This document shows, one piece after another, positions 1 to 8,176 of a DNA stretch of 64,000 bases. Position 1 is the first letter of the stretch; each line of letters opens with the position of its first letter. Made by a program: the position numbers and the translations under genes. The stretch comes from JAIBJN01 sp963847985 (lineage in GTDB: Bacteria > Actinomycetota > Thermoleophilia > Gaiellales > Gaiellaceae), in contig CAWKBS010000003.1 of NCBI GenBank assembly GCA_963847985.1, positions 137,102 through 201,101 on the forward strand. The letters run 5' to 3'. The notes beneath the pieces were generated by a model, which did no database searches, was not told where the DNA came from, and saw nothing but the letters and a program-made list of their open reading frames with translations.

Positions 1-595
1 GATAGCCGAGGTCCATGTCCTCGGCGCCCGGAAACGCGGAGCCCGGCCCAAGACGCGGGTCGAAGCCGCCCACGGCGAGCAGGACGTCGCGGCGGCAGAC
101 GAAGTTCGCGGCGTAACCGACCCGGTTCGGGTGCACGACGTCGCGCCAGACATGCGCGCGCTCCACGTGGAAGACGCTCACCGGCAGGTGGTCGCGGTCC
201 GGGGTGAAGCCGGCGGGGGCGTGGATCTCCCCGAAGAGCGCGTCCGGGTGGCCGAGCCTCCCGGCCTCGGTGATGACCCCGCCGAGCCACGAGGGCGTGA
301 TCTCCACGTCGTCGTCGAGGAACGCCACGTAGTCACCGACGGCCGCGCGCGCGCCCGCATTGCGGGCGCCGGAGCTCGACGGCGGCTCGTGGCGGAGCAG
401 ACGCACGCGCTCGTCGCCGAGCGCAGCGACCGCGCGCACGGTCTCCTCGTCACGGCTCTGGTCGACGACGATGACCTCGAGCGGAGGCGGCTCTGCCGCG
501 AGCACGGCCCGGACGACGGCGGCCGCCTTCGAGGCCCGCTCGAGCGTCGGGATGACGACCGAGACCGTGGGCCCGGGGTCGCCCCCGACGGTCAT
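1..595 (-). CDS. Glycosyltransferase family 2 (partial, C-terminus outside window)
   Basis: The reading frame is open to the window edge, so only about 198 N-terminal residues are present. It begins TVGGDPGPTVSVVIPTLERA and contains VIVVDQSRDEETV, GARNAGARAAVG and FLDDDVEITPSWLGG. These are the GT-A nucleotide-binding strand and the DXD-type metal site of family 2 glycosyltransferases. Such enzymes move sugars from nucleotide-sugars onto polysaccharide or lipid acceptors; the acceptor cannot be told from this. The ATG overlaps the lysS stop codon as ATGA, so it is probably translationally coupled to lysS. Confidence 0.85.
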   Translation of the reverse strand, partial: MTVGGDPGPTVSVVIPTLERASKAAAVVRAVLAAEPPPLEVIVVDQSRDEETVRAVAALGDERVRLLRHEPPSSSGARNAGARAAVGDYVAFLDDDVEITPSWLGGVITEAGRLGHPDALFGEIHAPAGFTPDRDHLPVSVFHVERAHVWRDVVHPNRVGYAANFVCRRDVLLAVGGFDPRLGPGSAFPGAEDMDLGY

Positions 596-1974
596 TCCTG
601 CTCGCGGTCCCGCAGGGCCGGAAAGAGGATGACGTCGCGGATCGTCTCGCGGCCGGTCAGCAGCATGGCCAAGCGGTCGATGCCGAGCCCGAGCCCGCCG
701 GTCGGCGGCATCCCGTAGGAGAGCGCCTCGACGTAGTCGGGATCGCCCGGGGTCCCGCCGACGACGGCCGCCTGCTCGGCGAAGCGCGCGGCCTGCTCGT
801 CGGCGTCGTTCAGCTCCGAGTAGGCGTTCCCGAGCTCCATGCCGGCGACGAAATACTCGAAGCGCTCGGTCATGCCGGGGTCGTCGTCGGTCGTGCGGGC
901 GAAAGGCGAGAGCTCGACCGGGTACGTGTGGAGGATCGTCGGCTCGATCAGCTCCGGCTCGACGAAGTGGCTGAGCGCGTGGTCGACGAGCAGGCTCCAG
1001 GAGCGATCCGCCCCTGTGTCGACGCCGCGCTCCTCGAGCCGCGCCCTGAGGTCGGCCTCGTCGCGCGTCCAGAGCCCGAGCTCCTCGAGGGCTTCGACGA
1101 GCCCGAGCCGCCGCCACGGCGGGGCGAGGTCGACCGTGTACCCGCGGAAGGTGGCCTTCGTCGTGCCGGTGGTCTCCTGCGCCACCGCGGCGACGAGGTT
1201 CTCGATGCGCTCCATCGTGTCCGTGTAGTCGACATAGGCCTCGTACCACTCCAGCATCGTGAACTCGGGCTGGTGCTTGTACGAGACGCTCTCGTTGCGG
1301 AAGTCCTTGCCCAGCTCGTAGACCTTCTCCAGCCCGCCCACGATCAGCCGCTTCAGGTAGAGCTCGGTGGCGATGCGCAGGTAGAGGTCGGCGTCGAGCT
1401 CGTTCGAGTGCGTGACGAAGGGCTCCGCGAACGCCCCGCCGTAGCGCGGTTGCAGCGCCGGCGTCTCGACCTCGATGAACCCGTCCGCGTCCAGGTTGCG
1501 GCGGATGGCGGCTACGACCGCGCTCCGCAACACGAAGTCGCGGCGCGCGTCCTCGTTGACGAGCAGGTCGAGGTAGCGCTTGCGGTAGCGGGTCTCGGCG
1601 TCCACGAGGCCGTGGTACGTGTCGGGCAGCGGCCTGGCGGTCTTGGCCAGGAGCACGAGCTCGTCCACGGCCAAGGACGGCTCCCCGCGCCTCGACTTCG
1701 CCGGCTTGCCGACCACGCCGACGATGTCGCCGAGGTCGAGGTCGACCGACCCCGACCGGTCGGCGGCGCACAGGAGCTGGATCGCACCGGAGCGGTCGAC
1801 GAGGTCGAGGAAGACGAGCTTCCCGTGCCCGCGCCGCCCGAGCACCCGCCCGGCGAGCCGGCGGCTCTCCGTGCCCTCTGCTCCCGGCTCCAGCCCCTCG
1901 GCCTCCGCGCGCGCCTCGGCGACCGAGTCACGATCGGGAAAGCGCTTGGGCAGGCGGTTGGACGGCACGCTCAT
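592..1974 (-). CDS. lysS: Lysyl-tRNA synthetase, class II
   Basis: It charges tRNA-Lys with lysine in the cytoplasm. The protein has 460 residues, somewhat shorter than the roughly 500 of E. coli LysS. An N-terminal OB-fold anticodon-binding domain (GRVLGRRGHGKLVFLDL, around residues 43-59) precedes the class II catalytic core. Motif 2 is near residue 225 (DFRNESVSYKHQPEFTMLEW) and motif 3 near residue 425 (GGLGLGIDRLAMLLTGRET). It lies directly downstream of greA, with a glycosyltransferase overlapping its stop. A TAGACT box 10 nt before the ATG may be its own promoter. Confidence 0.95.
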   Translation of the reverse strand: MSVPSNRLPKRFPDRDSVAEARAEAEGLEPGAEGTESRRLAGRVLGRRGHGKLVFLDLVDRSGAIQLLCAADRSGSVDLDLGDIVGVVGKPAKSRRGEPSLAVDELVLLAKTARPLPDTYHGLVDAETRYRKRYLDLLVNEDARRDFVLRSAVVAAIRRNLDADGFIEVETPALQPRYGGAFAEPFVTHSNELDADLYLRIATELYLKRLIVGGLEKVYELGKDFRNESVSYKHQPEFTMLEWYEAYVDYTDTMERIENLVAAVAQETTGTTKATFRGYTVDLAPPWRRLGLVEALEELGLWTRDEADLRARLEERGVDTGADRSWSLLVDHALSHFVEPELIEPTILHTYPVELSPFARTTDDDPGMTERFEYFVAGMELGNAYSELNDADEQAARFAEQAAVVGGTPGDPDYVEALSYGMPPTGGLGLGIDRLAMLLTGRETIRDVILFPALRDREQE

Positions 1975-2032
1975 GTCGGCGCCGAGTCTAGTGCCCGCCG
2001 GTGGCGGCGGCCGGAGATCGCGGAGGAAAGTC

Positions 2033-2506
2033 CTACGCGGCCTTGATGTCCATGATCTTGTACTTCAGGGAGCCGCGGGGCGCGGCGACCTGGACGGTCT
2101 CGCCCTTCTTCTTGCCCAGGATCGCCTTGCCGACCGGGGACTCGTTCGAGAGCTTGTTCTCGGCGGGGTTCGCCTCGGCGGACCCGACGATGGCGTACTC
2201 GATCGTCTCCTTGGCGTCGACGTCGCGGAGGCGGACGATCGTGCCGACGCTGACGACGTCGGTCGTGATCTCCGAGGCCGCGATCACGCGCGCGCTCTTC
2301 AGTCGTTCCTGGAGCGTGGCGATGCGGTGCTCGAGCATGGCCTGCTCGTTCTTGGCATCGTCGTACTCGGAGTTCTCCGCGATGTCGCCGAACTCGCGGG
2401 CCTGCTTGATCCGCTCGGCCACCTCGCGCCGCTTCACGGTCGAGAGCAGCTCGATCTCGTGCTTCAGCTTCTCATGACCCTCGGGAGTGAGAATCACTTC
2501 CTTCAC
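2033..2506 (-). CDS. greA: Transcription elongation factor GreA
   Basis: GreA enters the RNA polymerase secondary channel and stimulates cleavage of backtracked RNA. I chose the GTG at 2506 because GGAGG lies about 6 nt upstream and it gives 157 residues, the usual GreA length. An in-frame ATG at 2530 lacks a ribosome binding site. The product starts VKEVILTPEGHEKLKHEIE. It shows the N-terminal coiled coil (IAENSEYDDAKNEQAMLE, with the acidic tip) and the C-terminal FKBP-like domain (GTIVRLRDVDAKETIEY, NESPVGKAILGKKKGE). lysS follows 58 bp downstream. Confidence 0.95.
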   Translation of the reverse strand: MKEVILTPEGHEKLKHEIELLSTVKRREVAERIKQAREFGDIAENSEYDDAKNEQAMLEHRIATLQERLKSARVIAASEITTDVVSVGTIVRLRDVDAKETIEYAIVGSAEANPAENKLSNESPVGKAILGKKKGETVQVAAPRGSLKYKIMDIKAA

Positions 2507-2610
2507 GACGTACCCTCCATTTGGCCCCATCACAGGGAAATGCGGCGCTACCGTGCGCCGCCGAAGGCGGAATTGTAGCCGCTCCGTCAAGGGTCAAATC
2601 CCGGCGGAGC

Positions 2611-2616
2611 TACGAT
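2611..2616 (+). promoter_or_regulatory. Putative -10 box for leaderless dus transcript
   Basis: TACGAT (TANNNT type) ends 8 nt before the dus ATG at 2625. This places transcription initiation at or next to the start codon, and no convincing Shine-Dalgarno sequence precedes the ATG. Confidence 0.45.
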
Positions 2617-2624
2617 TCCCTGCC

Positions 2625-3683
2625 ATGGCGGTGGACATCCGGTCTCCGTGGCACATCGGCCCGGTCGAGATCCCGACGCGGGTCGTGCTCGCGCCGATGG
2701 CGGGCGTCAGCGTGCAGGCCTTCCGCCGCCAGGGCAGGCGCTTCGGAGCCGGCCTGGTGTGCTCCGAGATGGTGAGCTGCGCCGGCCTCAGCCACGGGAA
2801 CGAGCGCACGCTCGGCTACCTCCGCATCGGCAGGGACGAGACGCCCCTCGCCGTCCAGATCTTCGGCTCCGAGCCCGGGGTCATGGCCGAGGCGGCGCGC
2901 ATGGTCGAGGACGCGGGCGCCGACATCGTCGACATCAACTTCGGCTGCCCGGTCCGCAAGGTCACGAAGACCGGCGCCGGCGCGACGCTGCTCGAGGATC
3001 CCGAGCGCGCCGGCCGGATCGTTCGGGCCGTGACGGGCGCCGTGGACGTGCCCGTCAGCGTGAAGATGCGCCGCGGCCTCGCGGACGGCTCCCGCGACGC
3101 CCTCGAGGTCGGCCCTCGCCTCGTCGAGGCCGGCGCCGCCGCGCTCACGCTGCACCCGCGGTCGGCGCGGCAGATGTACACGGGCACCGCCGACCACTCG
3201 CTGACCGCCGAGCTGGTCGAGCGCGTCGACGTGCCGGTGATCGCCTCGGGCGACGTCACCTCGCATGCGCGCGCCCAGCAGCTCCTCGACGAGACGGGCT
3301 GCGCGGCGGTCATGGTCGGCCGCGCCGCGCAGGGCAACCCGTGGGCCGTCGGCGAGATCGCCGGCACGGAGGCCGGCGAGCCGGGCCGTGACGAGGTCGC
3401 GGCGGAACTCGTGCTCTTCATCCGCGCGACGGTGGCCGAGCTGGGCGAGCAGCGCGCCACCGGCTTTCTGAAGAAGTTCTACGGCTGGTACCTCGGCCGC
3501 GGGCGCTTCCCGAAGCCCTTCAAGCAGGAGCTGGTGCAGCTCGCGACCCTTTCCGAGGTGGAGGAGCGGCTCTTCGCGGCGGCGCCCGGCGCCGCCGAGG
3601 CGCTCGCCCGGCTGGAGGGCGAGCTGCCGGCCGAGGACGACGTCCTCCTCGACCTGCCGATCTCGGTCTACGGCGGCGGCTAG
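2625..3683 (+). CDS. dus: tRNA-dihydrouridine synthase (DusB family)
   Basis: It reduces specific uridines in tRNA D-loops using FMN and NADPH. The 352-residue product begins MAVDIRSPWHIG and has the TIM-barrel start VVLAPMAGVSVQAFRR. The catalytic cysteine is in DINFGCPVRKVTKTGAGA near residue 107. FMN-binding elements follow (IASGDVTSHARAQ, GRAAQGNPWAVGEI) and the C-terminal helical RNA-binding domain comes last. The reading frame extends upstream to 2487, but the ATG at 2625 follows a TACGAT box and matches the family start. It is divergent from greA. Confidence 0.92.
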   Translation: MAVDIRSPWHIGPVEIPTRVVLAPMAGVSVQAFRRQGRRFGAGLVCSEMVSCAGLSHGNERTLGYLRIGRDETPLAVQIFGSEPGVMAEAARMVEDAGADIVDINFGCPVRKVTKTGAGATLLEDPERAGRIVRAVTGAVDVPVSVKMRRGLADGSRDALEVGPRLVEAGAAALTLHPRSARQMYTGTADHSLTAELVERVDVPVIASGDVTSHARAQQLLDETGCAAVMVGRAAQGNPWAVGEIAGTEAGEPGRDEVAAELVLFIRATVAELGEQRATGFLKKFYGWYLGRGRFPKPFKQELVQLATLSEVEERLFAAAPGAAEALARLEGELPAEDDVLLDLPISVYGGG

Positions 3684-3701
3684 AGGCACCCGCCACGCCG
3701 A

Positions 3702-3707
3702 TATAAC
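3702..3707 (+). promoter_or_regulatory. Putative -10 box of leaderless promoter
   Basis: TATAAC (five of six matches to TATAAT) ends 7 nt before the ATG at 3715, with no ribosome binding site between. This fits a transcript beginning at the start codon. Confidence 0.5.
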
Positions 3708-3714
3708 TCAGGTC

Positions 3715-6700
3715 ATGGCGGTGGCAACGGGAGAGAGGCGGATCGTCTCGGTGCTCGTCGCCGACGTCGTCGGCTCGACCGCGATCGGCGAGAAGCTCGG
3801 CCCCGAGCGCTCGAAGTTCCTGATCGACGAGGTCATGCGGATCATGACCGAGCAGGTGCGCCGCTTCGACGGCACGGTCGCCCAGCTCGTCGGCGACGAG
3901 ATGCTCGCGCTCTTCGGGGTGCCGGTCTCGCACGAGGACGACGCCGAGCGCGCTCTCCGTGCGGCCCTGGCCATCCAGCGCGGCCTCGCGCAGTACGCGC
4001 AGGAGGTCGAGGCCGCGTACGGCGTTTCGCTCGCCGTCCGCATCGGCGTCAACACCGGCCCGGTCGTCGTCGGCCTCGACGGTGACGGCGACGACGGCCG
4101 CGACCCGTTCAACGCGCTCGGCGACACCGTGAACGTCGCCTCCCGCTTCCAGGAGATCGCCGGCAGCGGCGGCGTCGTCATCGGGCCGACGACGAAGCGG
4201 CAGATCGAGACGGCCTTCGAACTGGAGGAGATGGGAACGCAGGACCTGAAGGGCGTCGGCAAGCCGCTCGAGACCTTCCGCGTCACCAAGATCCTCGAGT
4301 CGGAGCCCGTCCCGCCCAGCTTCCCGCTCGTGGGCCGCGACTTCGAGCTGACGGTGCTCGAGCGCACGATGGACGCGCTCGTCGAGGGGCGCGGCGCGAT
4401 CGTCTCGATCATGGGCGAGCCCGGGATCGGCAAGACGCGGCTCGTCTGGGAGGTGCGCGACCGCTACCGCGACCGCGTGCGCTTCATCGAGGCGCGCGGC
4501 GTCTCCTACGCCCAGACCTTCCCCTACTGGCCGATCCGCGACCTGCTGCGGGAGTGGCTCGGCGTCGGCGCCTCCACCCCGGAGGCGCGCGTCCGCCTCG
4601 AGCTCAAAGCCGAGCTCGCGCACGTGCTCGGCAAGGACGAGGCCGAGGAGGCATACCCCTTCCTGGCGAACCTCGTCGGGCTCACGCTCGAGCCCGAGGC
4701 GCAGGCCACCATCCGGGAGCTGAACCGGGAGAGCATCCAGTCGCGGACCTTCGAGGTCTTCTTCGAGCTCGTCTGCAAACTCGCCGAGGAGCAGCCGCTC
4801 TGCCTCGTCTTCGAGGACCTCCACTGGGCCGACGAGGCGACGCTCGAGCTGATCGAGTCGATCCTCGGGATCACCGACGAGACGTCGGTCGCGCTCTTCT
4901 TCCTCTACCGCCCAGAGCGCGACCACAGCTCGTGGCGGCTGGGCGAGCGCGCGCGCCAGCGCTACCCGCACCGGTACCGCGAGATCGAGGTGCGCCCGCT
5001 GCCGGCCGACTCCTCGCGCGTGCTCGTCGCCCACGCGGCGGAGGGCGAGCTGCCGGAGTCCGTGGCCGAGCACCTCGCCGAGCGCTCCGGCGGCAATCCG
5101 TTCTTCCTGGAGGAAGCCCTCCGCGACCTGATCGAGCGGGGCGCGCTCCGCCGCCAGAACGGCGGCTGGCAGCTCGCCGTCGGCGTCGACGAGCTGGCGA
5201 TCCCCGCCGCCGTGCAGGGGACGCTCCAGGCGCGGCTCGACCGCCTCGACCGGCCGACGCGGGAGGTCCTCTCGCTCGCGGCCGTGATCGGGCGCACCTT
5301 CGGGCTGCCGCTCCTCGAGCGGCTCGTGCCCAAGGACGGGCTGACGCAGGCGCTCACGGAGCTCCAGCGCCTCGACCTGATCGTGGAGAAGCGGCGCCGG
5401 CCGAACCCGGAGTACCGCTTCCGTCACGGGCTCGTCCAGGAGGTCGCCTATGCGGGCCTCGTCGACTCGGTCAGGCGCAAGCTGCACAAGCGCGTCGGCG
5501 AGGCGCTGGAGGAGATCTACAGCGAGTCGCCCGAGGAGGCCTACGGGCTTCTGGCGCGGCACTTCAAGGAGGCCGAGGAGCCGGAGAAGGCGGTCGATTA
5601 CCTCCTGAAGGCGGGCGACGCGGCCCGTGCCGTGTACGCGGACCGCGAGGCGCTCGAGCACTACCGCGAGGCCCGCACCTTCCTGGCTCACCTCGGCGAC
5701 GAGCGCCGCGCGCGCGACACCCTCTTCAAGATGGCGCTCGCCTACCACCTCGCCTTCGACTTCGAGAAGGCCGAGGAGATGTACGACGAGGCGTTCAGCT
5801 GCCGCATCGGCGAGGATCCGCGCCTGCCGACGACCGAGCGCCTCGAGACCGGCTCCGGCCGGCCCGGCGTGCTCTCGCCCGGCGAGGTCTACTCGACGGA
5901 GGCCGGCTACTTCGCCGAGCTGCTCTTCCGCGGCCTCCTCATGGTCGACTCGGAGCTGAACGTGGTGCCGGCGATGGCCGACAACTTCCGCGTCTCCTCG
6001 GACGGGCTCACGTACCTCTTCCGCATCCGGGAGGACGCGCGCTGGAGCGACGGCGAGCCGCTCACCGCCGAGGACTACGCCTACGCCTGGCGACGGATGC
6101 GCGAGCAGGAGACGCGCACGGCCTTCCTGATGGAGGACGTCGAGACCGCGGAGGCGCTCGACGACCGCACGCTCGAGGTGCAGCTCCGCGAGCCGCGCAG
6201 CTACTTCCCGTACGTCCTCTGCTCGGCCTGGGCGTTCCCCTGGCCCAAGCACCGCTGCGAGGAGCTCGGCGACGAGTGGGCCAGGCCCGAGAACCTCGTC
6301 GGCAACGGCCCGTTCGTGCTCGTCGAGTACGACGACGAGCACGCCGTCCTGCGGGCGAACCCGCACTGGTCGGGCGCGCGCGGGAACGTCGGCGAGATCC
6401 GCTTCTCCTTCCATTCCAAGGGCGCGGACATGGTGGAGGAGTGGCACTCGGGCCGCTTCGACCTGCTCCACGTCTACGACCCGGTCTCGGACGAGGAGCC
6501 GCTGACGCTGAGCGACGTCGTCCCGGAGCTCGGGCTGCAGTACATCGGCTTCTGCGCCGACCGCGCGCCGTTCTCGAACGAGCTCGTCCGCAGGGCCTTC
6601 ACGCACGCGGTCGACCGGGAGTTCCTCGTCTCGCACTATCCGCGATCAGGCCTCTACCGGGCTGCCACCCGCGGCGGGGCGATCCCGCCCGCGATGCCGG

Positions 6701-7293
6701 CGCACTCCCACCGCGTCGGGATCGAGTACGACCTCGAGCAGGCGCGCGCGCTCCTCGACGAGGCCGGCTACCCCGGCGGGAAAGGCCTGCCGGAGATCCG
6801 CATGGTGGTGCCGAGCTGGCTGCAGCCCGTCGAGCCGCTCGTCGAGCTGTGGAAGCCGATCGGCGCCCGCGTCGAGATCGTCACCAGCCCCGCCCACGTG
6901 GACTGGGACGTCCTCGGAGACGCGCACATGTGGTGGACGGGCTGGACGGCGGACTACCCCGATCCCGACGGCTTCTTCCGCGGCCTGCTCCTGCTTGGCA
7001 ACTGGCCCTTCTACCGCGACGACGACATCCTCGAGCTGCTCGAGCGCGCCCGCTCGCTCCGTGACCAGGGCGAGCGGATGCGCCTCTACCACGAGATCGA
7101 CCACCTCTGGGTGGACGAGCACGCGGCCATCCTCCCCGTGGCCTATCCACGCTCGGTGCTCCTGCGCCGCCCGTGGGTCGAGGGCCTCTGGGCGAGCCCG
7201 CTCTCGCGGGCGCACCTGGACACCGTGGTGGTGGGGGAGCGGAGCGCCGCGGAGCCGGTGGCTTCAGCCGTTCCGGTCCCAGACGAGGCGTAG
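3715..7293 (+). CDS. Class III nucleotide cyclase / AAA ATPase / solute-binding protein fusion
   Basis: This 1192-residue protein joins three modules. Residues 10-195 are a class III cyclase homology domain. Metal-binding Asp residues sit in VLVADVVGST and QLVGDEMLALFG, and the ALGDTVNVASRFQ motif supplies Asn and Arg. The usual purine-specifying Lys position appears to be Gln (AQLVGD), so the substrate, or activity itself, is uncertain. Residues 203-500 are a STAND-like ATPase with Walker A GEPGIGKTR near 235 and Walker B LVFEDLHWADEATLE near 365. A helical TPR-like stretch follows (FKEAEEPEKAVDYLLKAGDA). From about 705 to 1175 the protein resembles family 5 peptide/solute-binding proteins (SDGEPLTAEDYAYAWRRM, NLVGNGPFVLVEYDDEHAVL). 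No signal peptide or membrane segment is visible, so the binding domain would be cytoplasmic, possibly sensing an imported ligand (inference). The last nine codons and the stop lie in a 33-bp duplication of the coaX 3' end. Confidence 0.85.
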   Translation: MAVATGERRIVSVLVADVVGSTAIGEKLGPERSKFLIDEVMRIMTEQVRRFDGTVAQLVGDEMLALFGVPVSHEDDAERALRAALAIQRGLAQYAQEVEAAYGVSLAVRIGVNTGPVVVGLDGDGDDGRDPFNALGDTVNVASRFQEIAGSGGVVIGPTTKRQIETAFELEEMGTQDLKGVGKPLETFRVTKILESEPVPPSFPLVGRDFELTVLERTMDALVEGRGAIVSIMGEPGIGKTRLVWEVRDRYRDRVRFIEARGVSYAQTFPYWPIRDLLREWLGVGASTPEARVRLELKAELAHVLGKDEAEEAYPFLANLVGLTLEPEAQATIRELNRESIQSRTFEVFFELVCKLAEEQPLCLVFEDLHWADEATLELIESILGITDETSVALFFLYRPERDHSSWRLGERARQRYPHRYREIEVRPLPADSSRVLVAHAAEGELPESVAEHLAERSGGNPFFLEEALRDLIERGALRRQNGGWQLAVGVDELAIPAAVQGTLQARLDRLDRPTREVLSLAAVIGRTFGLPLLERLVPKDGLTQALTELQRLDLIVEKRRRPNPEYRFRHGLVQEVAYAGLVDSVRRKLHKRVGEALEEIYSESPEEAYGLLARHFKEAEEPEKAVDYLLKAGDAARAVYADREALEHYREARTFLAHLGDERRARDTLFKMALAYHLAFDFEKAEEMYDEAFSCRIGEDPRLPTTERLETGSGRPGVLSPGEVYSTEAGYFAELLFRGLLMVDSELNVVPAMADNFRVSSDGLTYLFRIREDARWSDGEPLTAEDYAYAWRRMREQETRTAFLMEDVETAEALDDRTLEVQLREPRSYFPYVLCSAWAFPWPKHRCEELGDEWARPENLVGNGPFVLVEYDDEHAVLRANPHWSGARGNVGEIRFSFHSKGADMVEEWHSGRFDLLHVYDPVSDEEPLTLSDVVPELGLQYIGFCADRAPFSNELVRRAFTHAVDREFLVSHYPRSGLYRAATRGGAIPPAMPAHSHRVGIEYDLEQARALLDEAGYPGGKGLPEIRMVVPSWLQPVEPLVELWKPIGARVEIVTSPAHVDWDVLGDAHMWWTGWTADYPDPDGFFRGLLLLGNWPFYRDDDILELLERARSLRDQGERMRLYHEIDHLWVDEHAAILPVAYPRSVLLRRPWVEGLWASPLSRAHLDTVVVGERSAAEPVASAVPVPDEA

Positions 7294-7300
7294 GCCCTCG
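7268..7300. repeat. 33-bp direct repeat, left copy (coaX 3'-end duplicate)
   Basis: This segment is identical, except for one base, to 8184-8216, which encodes the conserved C-terminus of CoaX (EGLRLVWDLNG on the minus strand). Here it forms the 3' end and TAG stop of the cyclase fusion gene. The two copies flank the Clp_N-HTH gene, spaced 916 bp apart. Confidence 0.85.
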
Positions 7301-7350
7301 CCGGTCACCGGCAGCAGCGCGAATCCGTGTCCGGCTGCTGTCTATCTCCC

Positions 7351-7379
7351 TTGACAATATCCATGCTGTCTACTACTTT
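7351..7379 (+). promoter_or_regulatory. Sigma70-type promoter of Clp_N-HTH gene
   Basis: A consensus -35 TTGACA (7351-7356) is followed 17 nt later by TACTTT (7374-7379). The ATG at 7387 is 7 nt beyond the -10, so the transcript is probably leaderless; there is no ribosome binding site. Confidence 0.65.
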
Positions 7380-7388
7380 AGACAGCAT
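7363..7388. promoter_or_regulatory. Perfect 10-bp inverted repeat operator
   Basis: ATGCTGTCTA (7363-7372) and TAGACAGCAT (7379-7388) are a perfect inverted repeat with a 6-bp spacer. It covers the -10 region, the predicted +1 and the start codon. A third half-site, TGCTGTCTA, lies at 7336-7344, exactly 28 bp upstream of the second. The encoded protein has a helix-turn-helix, so autoregulation is the simplest inference. Confidence 0.7.
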
Positions 7389-8160
7389 GACCCCTCTGGA
7401 TTCCACTGCCCTTCGCGAAGCCCGCGACTCGCGCGACCGCATGCTCGAGGCCCAGCATGAGCTCGAGCGCGCCCGGGCGGACTACGGCCACGCGATCCGG
7501 CGGCTCCACGCCGAGGGCGGCTCGCTGCGTGAGATCTCCGAGAGCCTGGGCCTCAGCCACCAGCGCGTCCACCAGATCGTGGAGGGCGACGAGGGCGGCG
7601 CTGCCCGCAGGGGCAAGCAGCGGCGCTTCGACTGGCCGTTCGCCCGCTTCACCCGCCGCGCGCGGCAGGTGATCGTCCTGGCGCAGGAGGAGGCCCAGAC
7701 GTTCGGTCACCCGCGCGCGGGCTCCGAGCATCTCCTGCTCGGGCTCGCCCGGGCGGAGGACGAGGCGACGGCCCCGGTGCTCGCCGAGGCGGGCCTGACC
7801 GCGGACGCGATCCGTGAGCGCGTGGCGGCGCTCGAGCCCGGCGCCTCGCGGGGACGCGGAAGCTTAACGCGCGCGGCCAAGCGCGCTCTCGAGACGAGCC
7901 TCCGCGAGGCCAAGGCGCTCGGCGACAACTACATCGGCGCCGACCACATCCTCCTCGGCCTCATGGACGACGGCCGCGCGGGGGCGGTCGCGATCGTCCG
8001 CGAGCTCGGGGCCGATCCCGCGGGCCGCGAACGGCCGTCCGCGAGCGCCGCGCACAGGCCTAGCGTCGAGGACCTTTCAGCGCCTGTCGATCCGAACGAT
8101 TCCGGCGGAAAGAGCCGGGTCGGAGGCTCGTCCGTGACCCACGGGCACAGGTCGGCGTGA
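7387..8160 (+). CDS. HTH and Clp_N repeat domain protein
   Basis: The 257-residue product starts MTPLDSTALREARDSRDRM. After an N-terminal helix it has a sigma-like helix-turn-helix (SLREISESLGLSHQRVHQIV, about residues 41-60). Two Clp N-terminal repeats follow: FTRRARQVIVLAQEEAQTFG with GSEHLLLGL, and LTRAAKRALETSLREAKALG with GADHILLGL. Clp_N repeats bind adaptors or substrates in ClpA/ClpC, but no AAA domain is present. It may therefore be a DNA-binding regulator that senses Clp substrates or folding state (inference). The C-terminal 45 residues are low complexity. The gene lies between two copies of the coaX 3' end, which suggests acquisition or rearrangement. Confidence 0.8.
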   Translation: MTPLDSTALREARDSRDRMLEAQHELERARADYGHAIRRLHAEGGSLREISESLGLSHQRVHQIVEGDEGGAARRGKQRRFDWPFARFTRRARQVIVLAQEEAQTFGHPRAGSEHLLLGLARAEDEATAPVLAEAGLTADAIRERVAALEPGASRGRGSLTRAAKRALETSLREAKALGDNYIGADHILLGLMDDGRAGAVAIVRELGADPAGRERPSASAAHRPSVEDLSAPVDPNDSGGKSRVGGSSVTHGHRSA

Positions 8161-8176
8161 AGGGCTTCCTCGTCCA

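Noticed and set aside
3520..6636. 1038-codon open frame on the minus strand opposite the cyclase fusion gene
   Set aside because: It is antisense to a gene with clear domains and its composition is the Arg/Leu/Glu/Val-rich shadow typical of GC-rich third-position bias; no motifs.
7301..7335. Terminator after the cyclase fusion gene (CCGGTCACCGG)
   Set aside because: The stem is short and no T-run follows, so there is too little support for a terminator.
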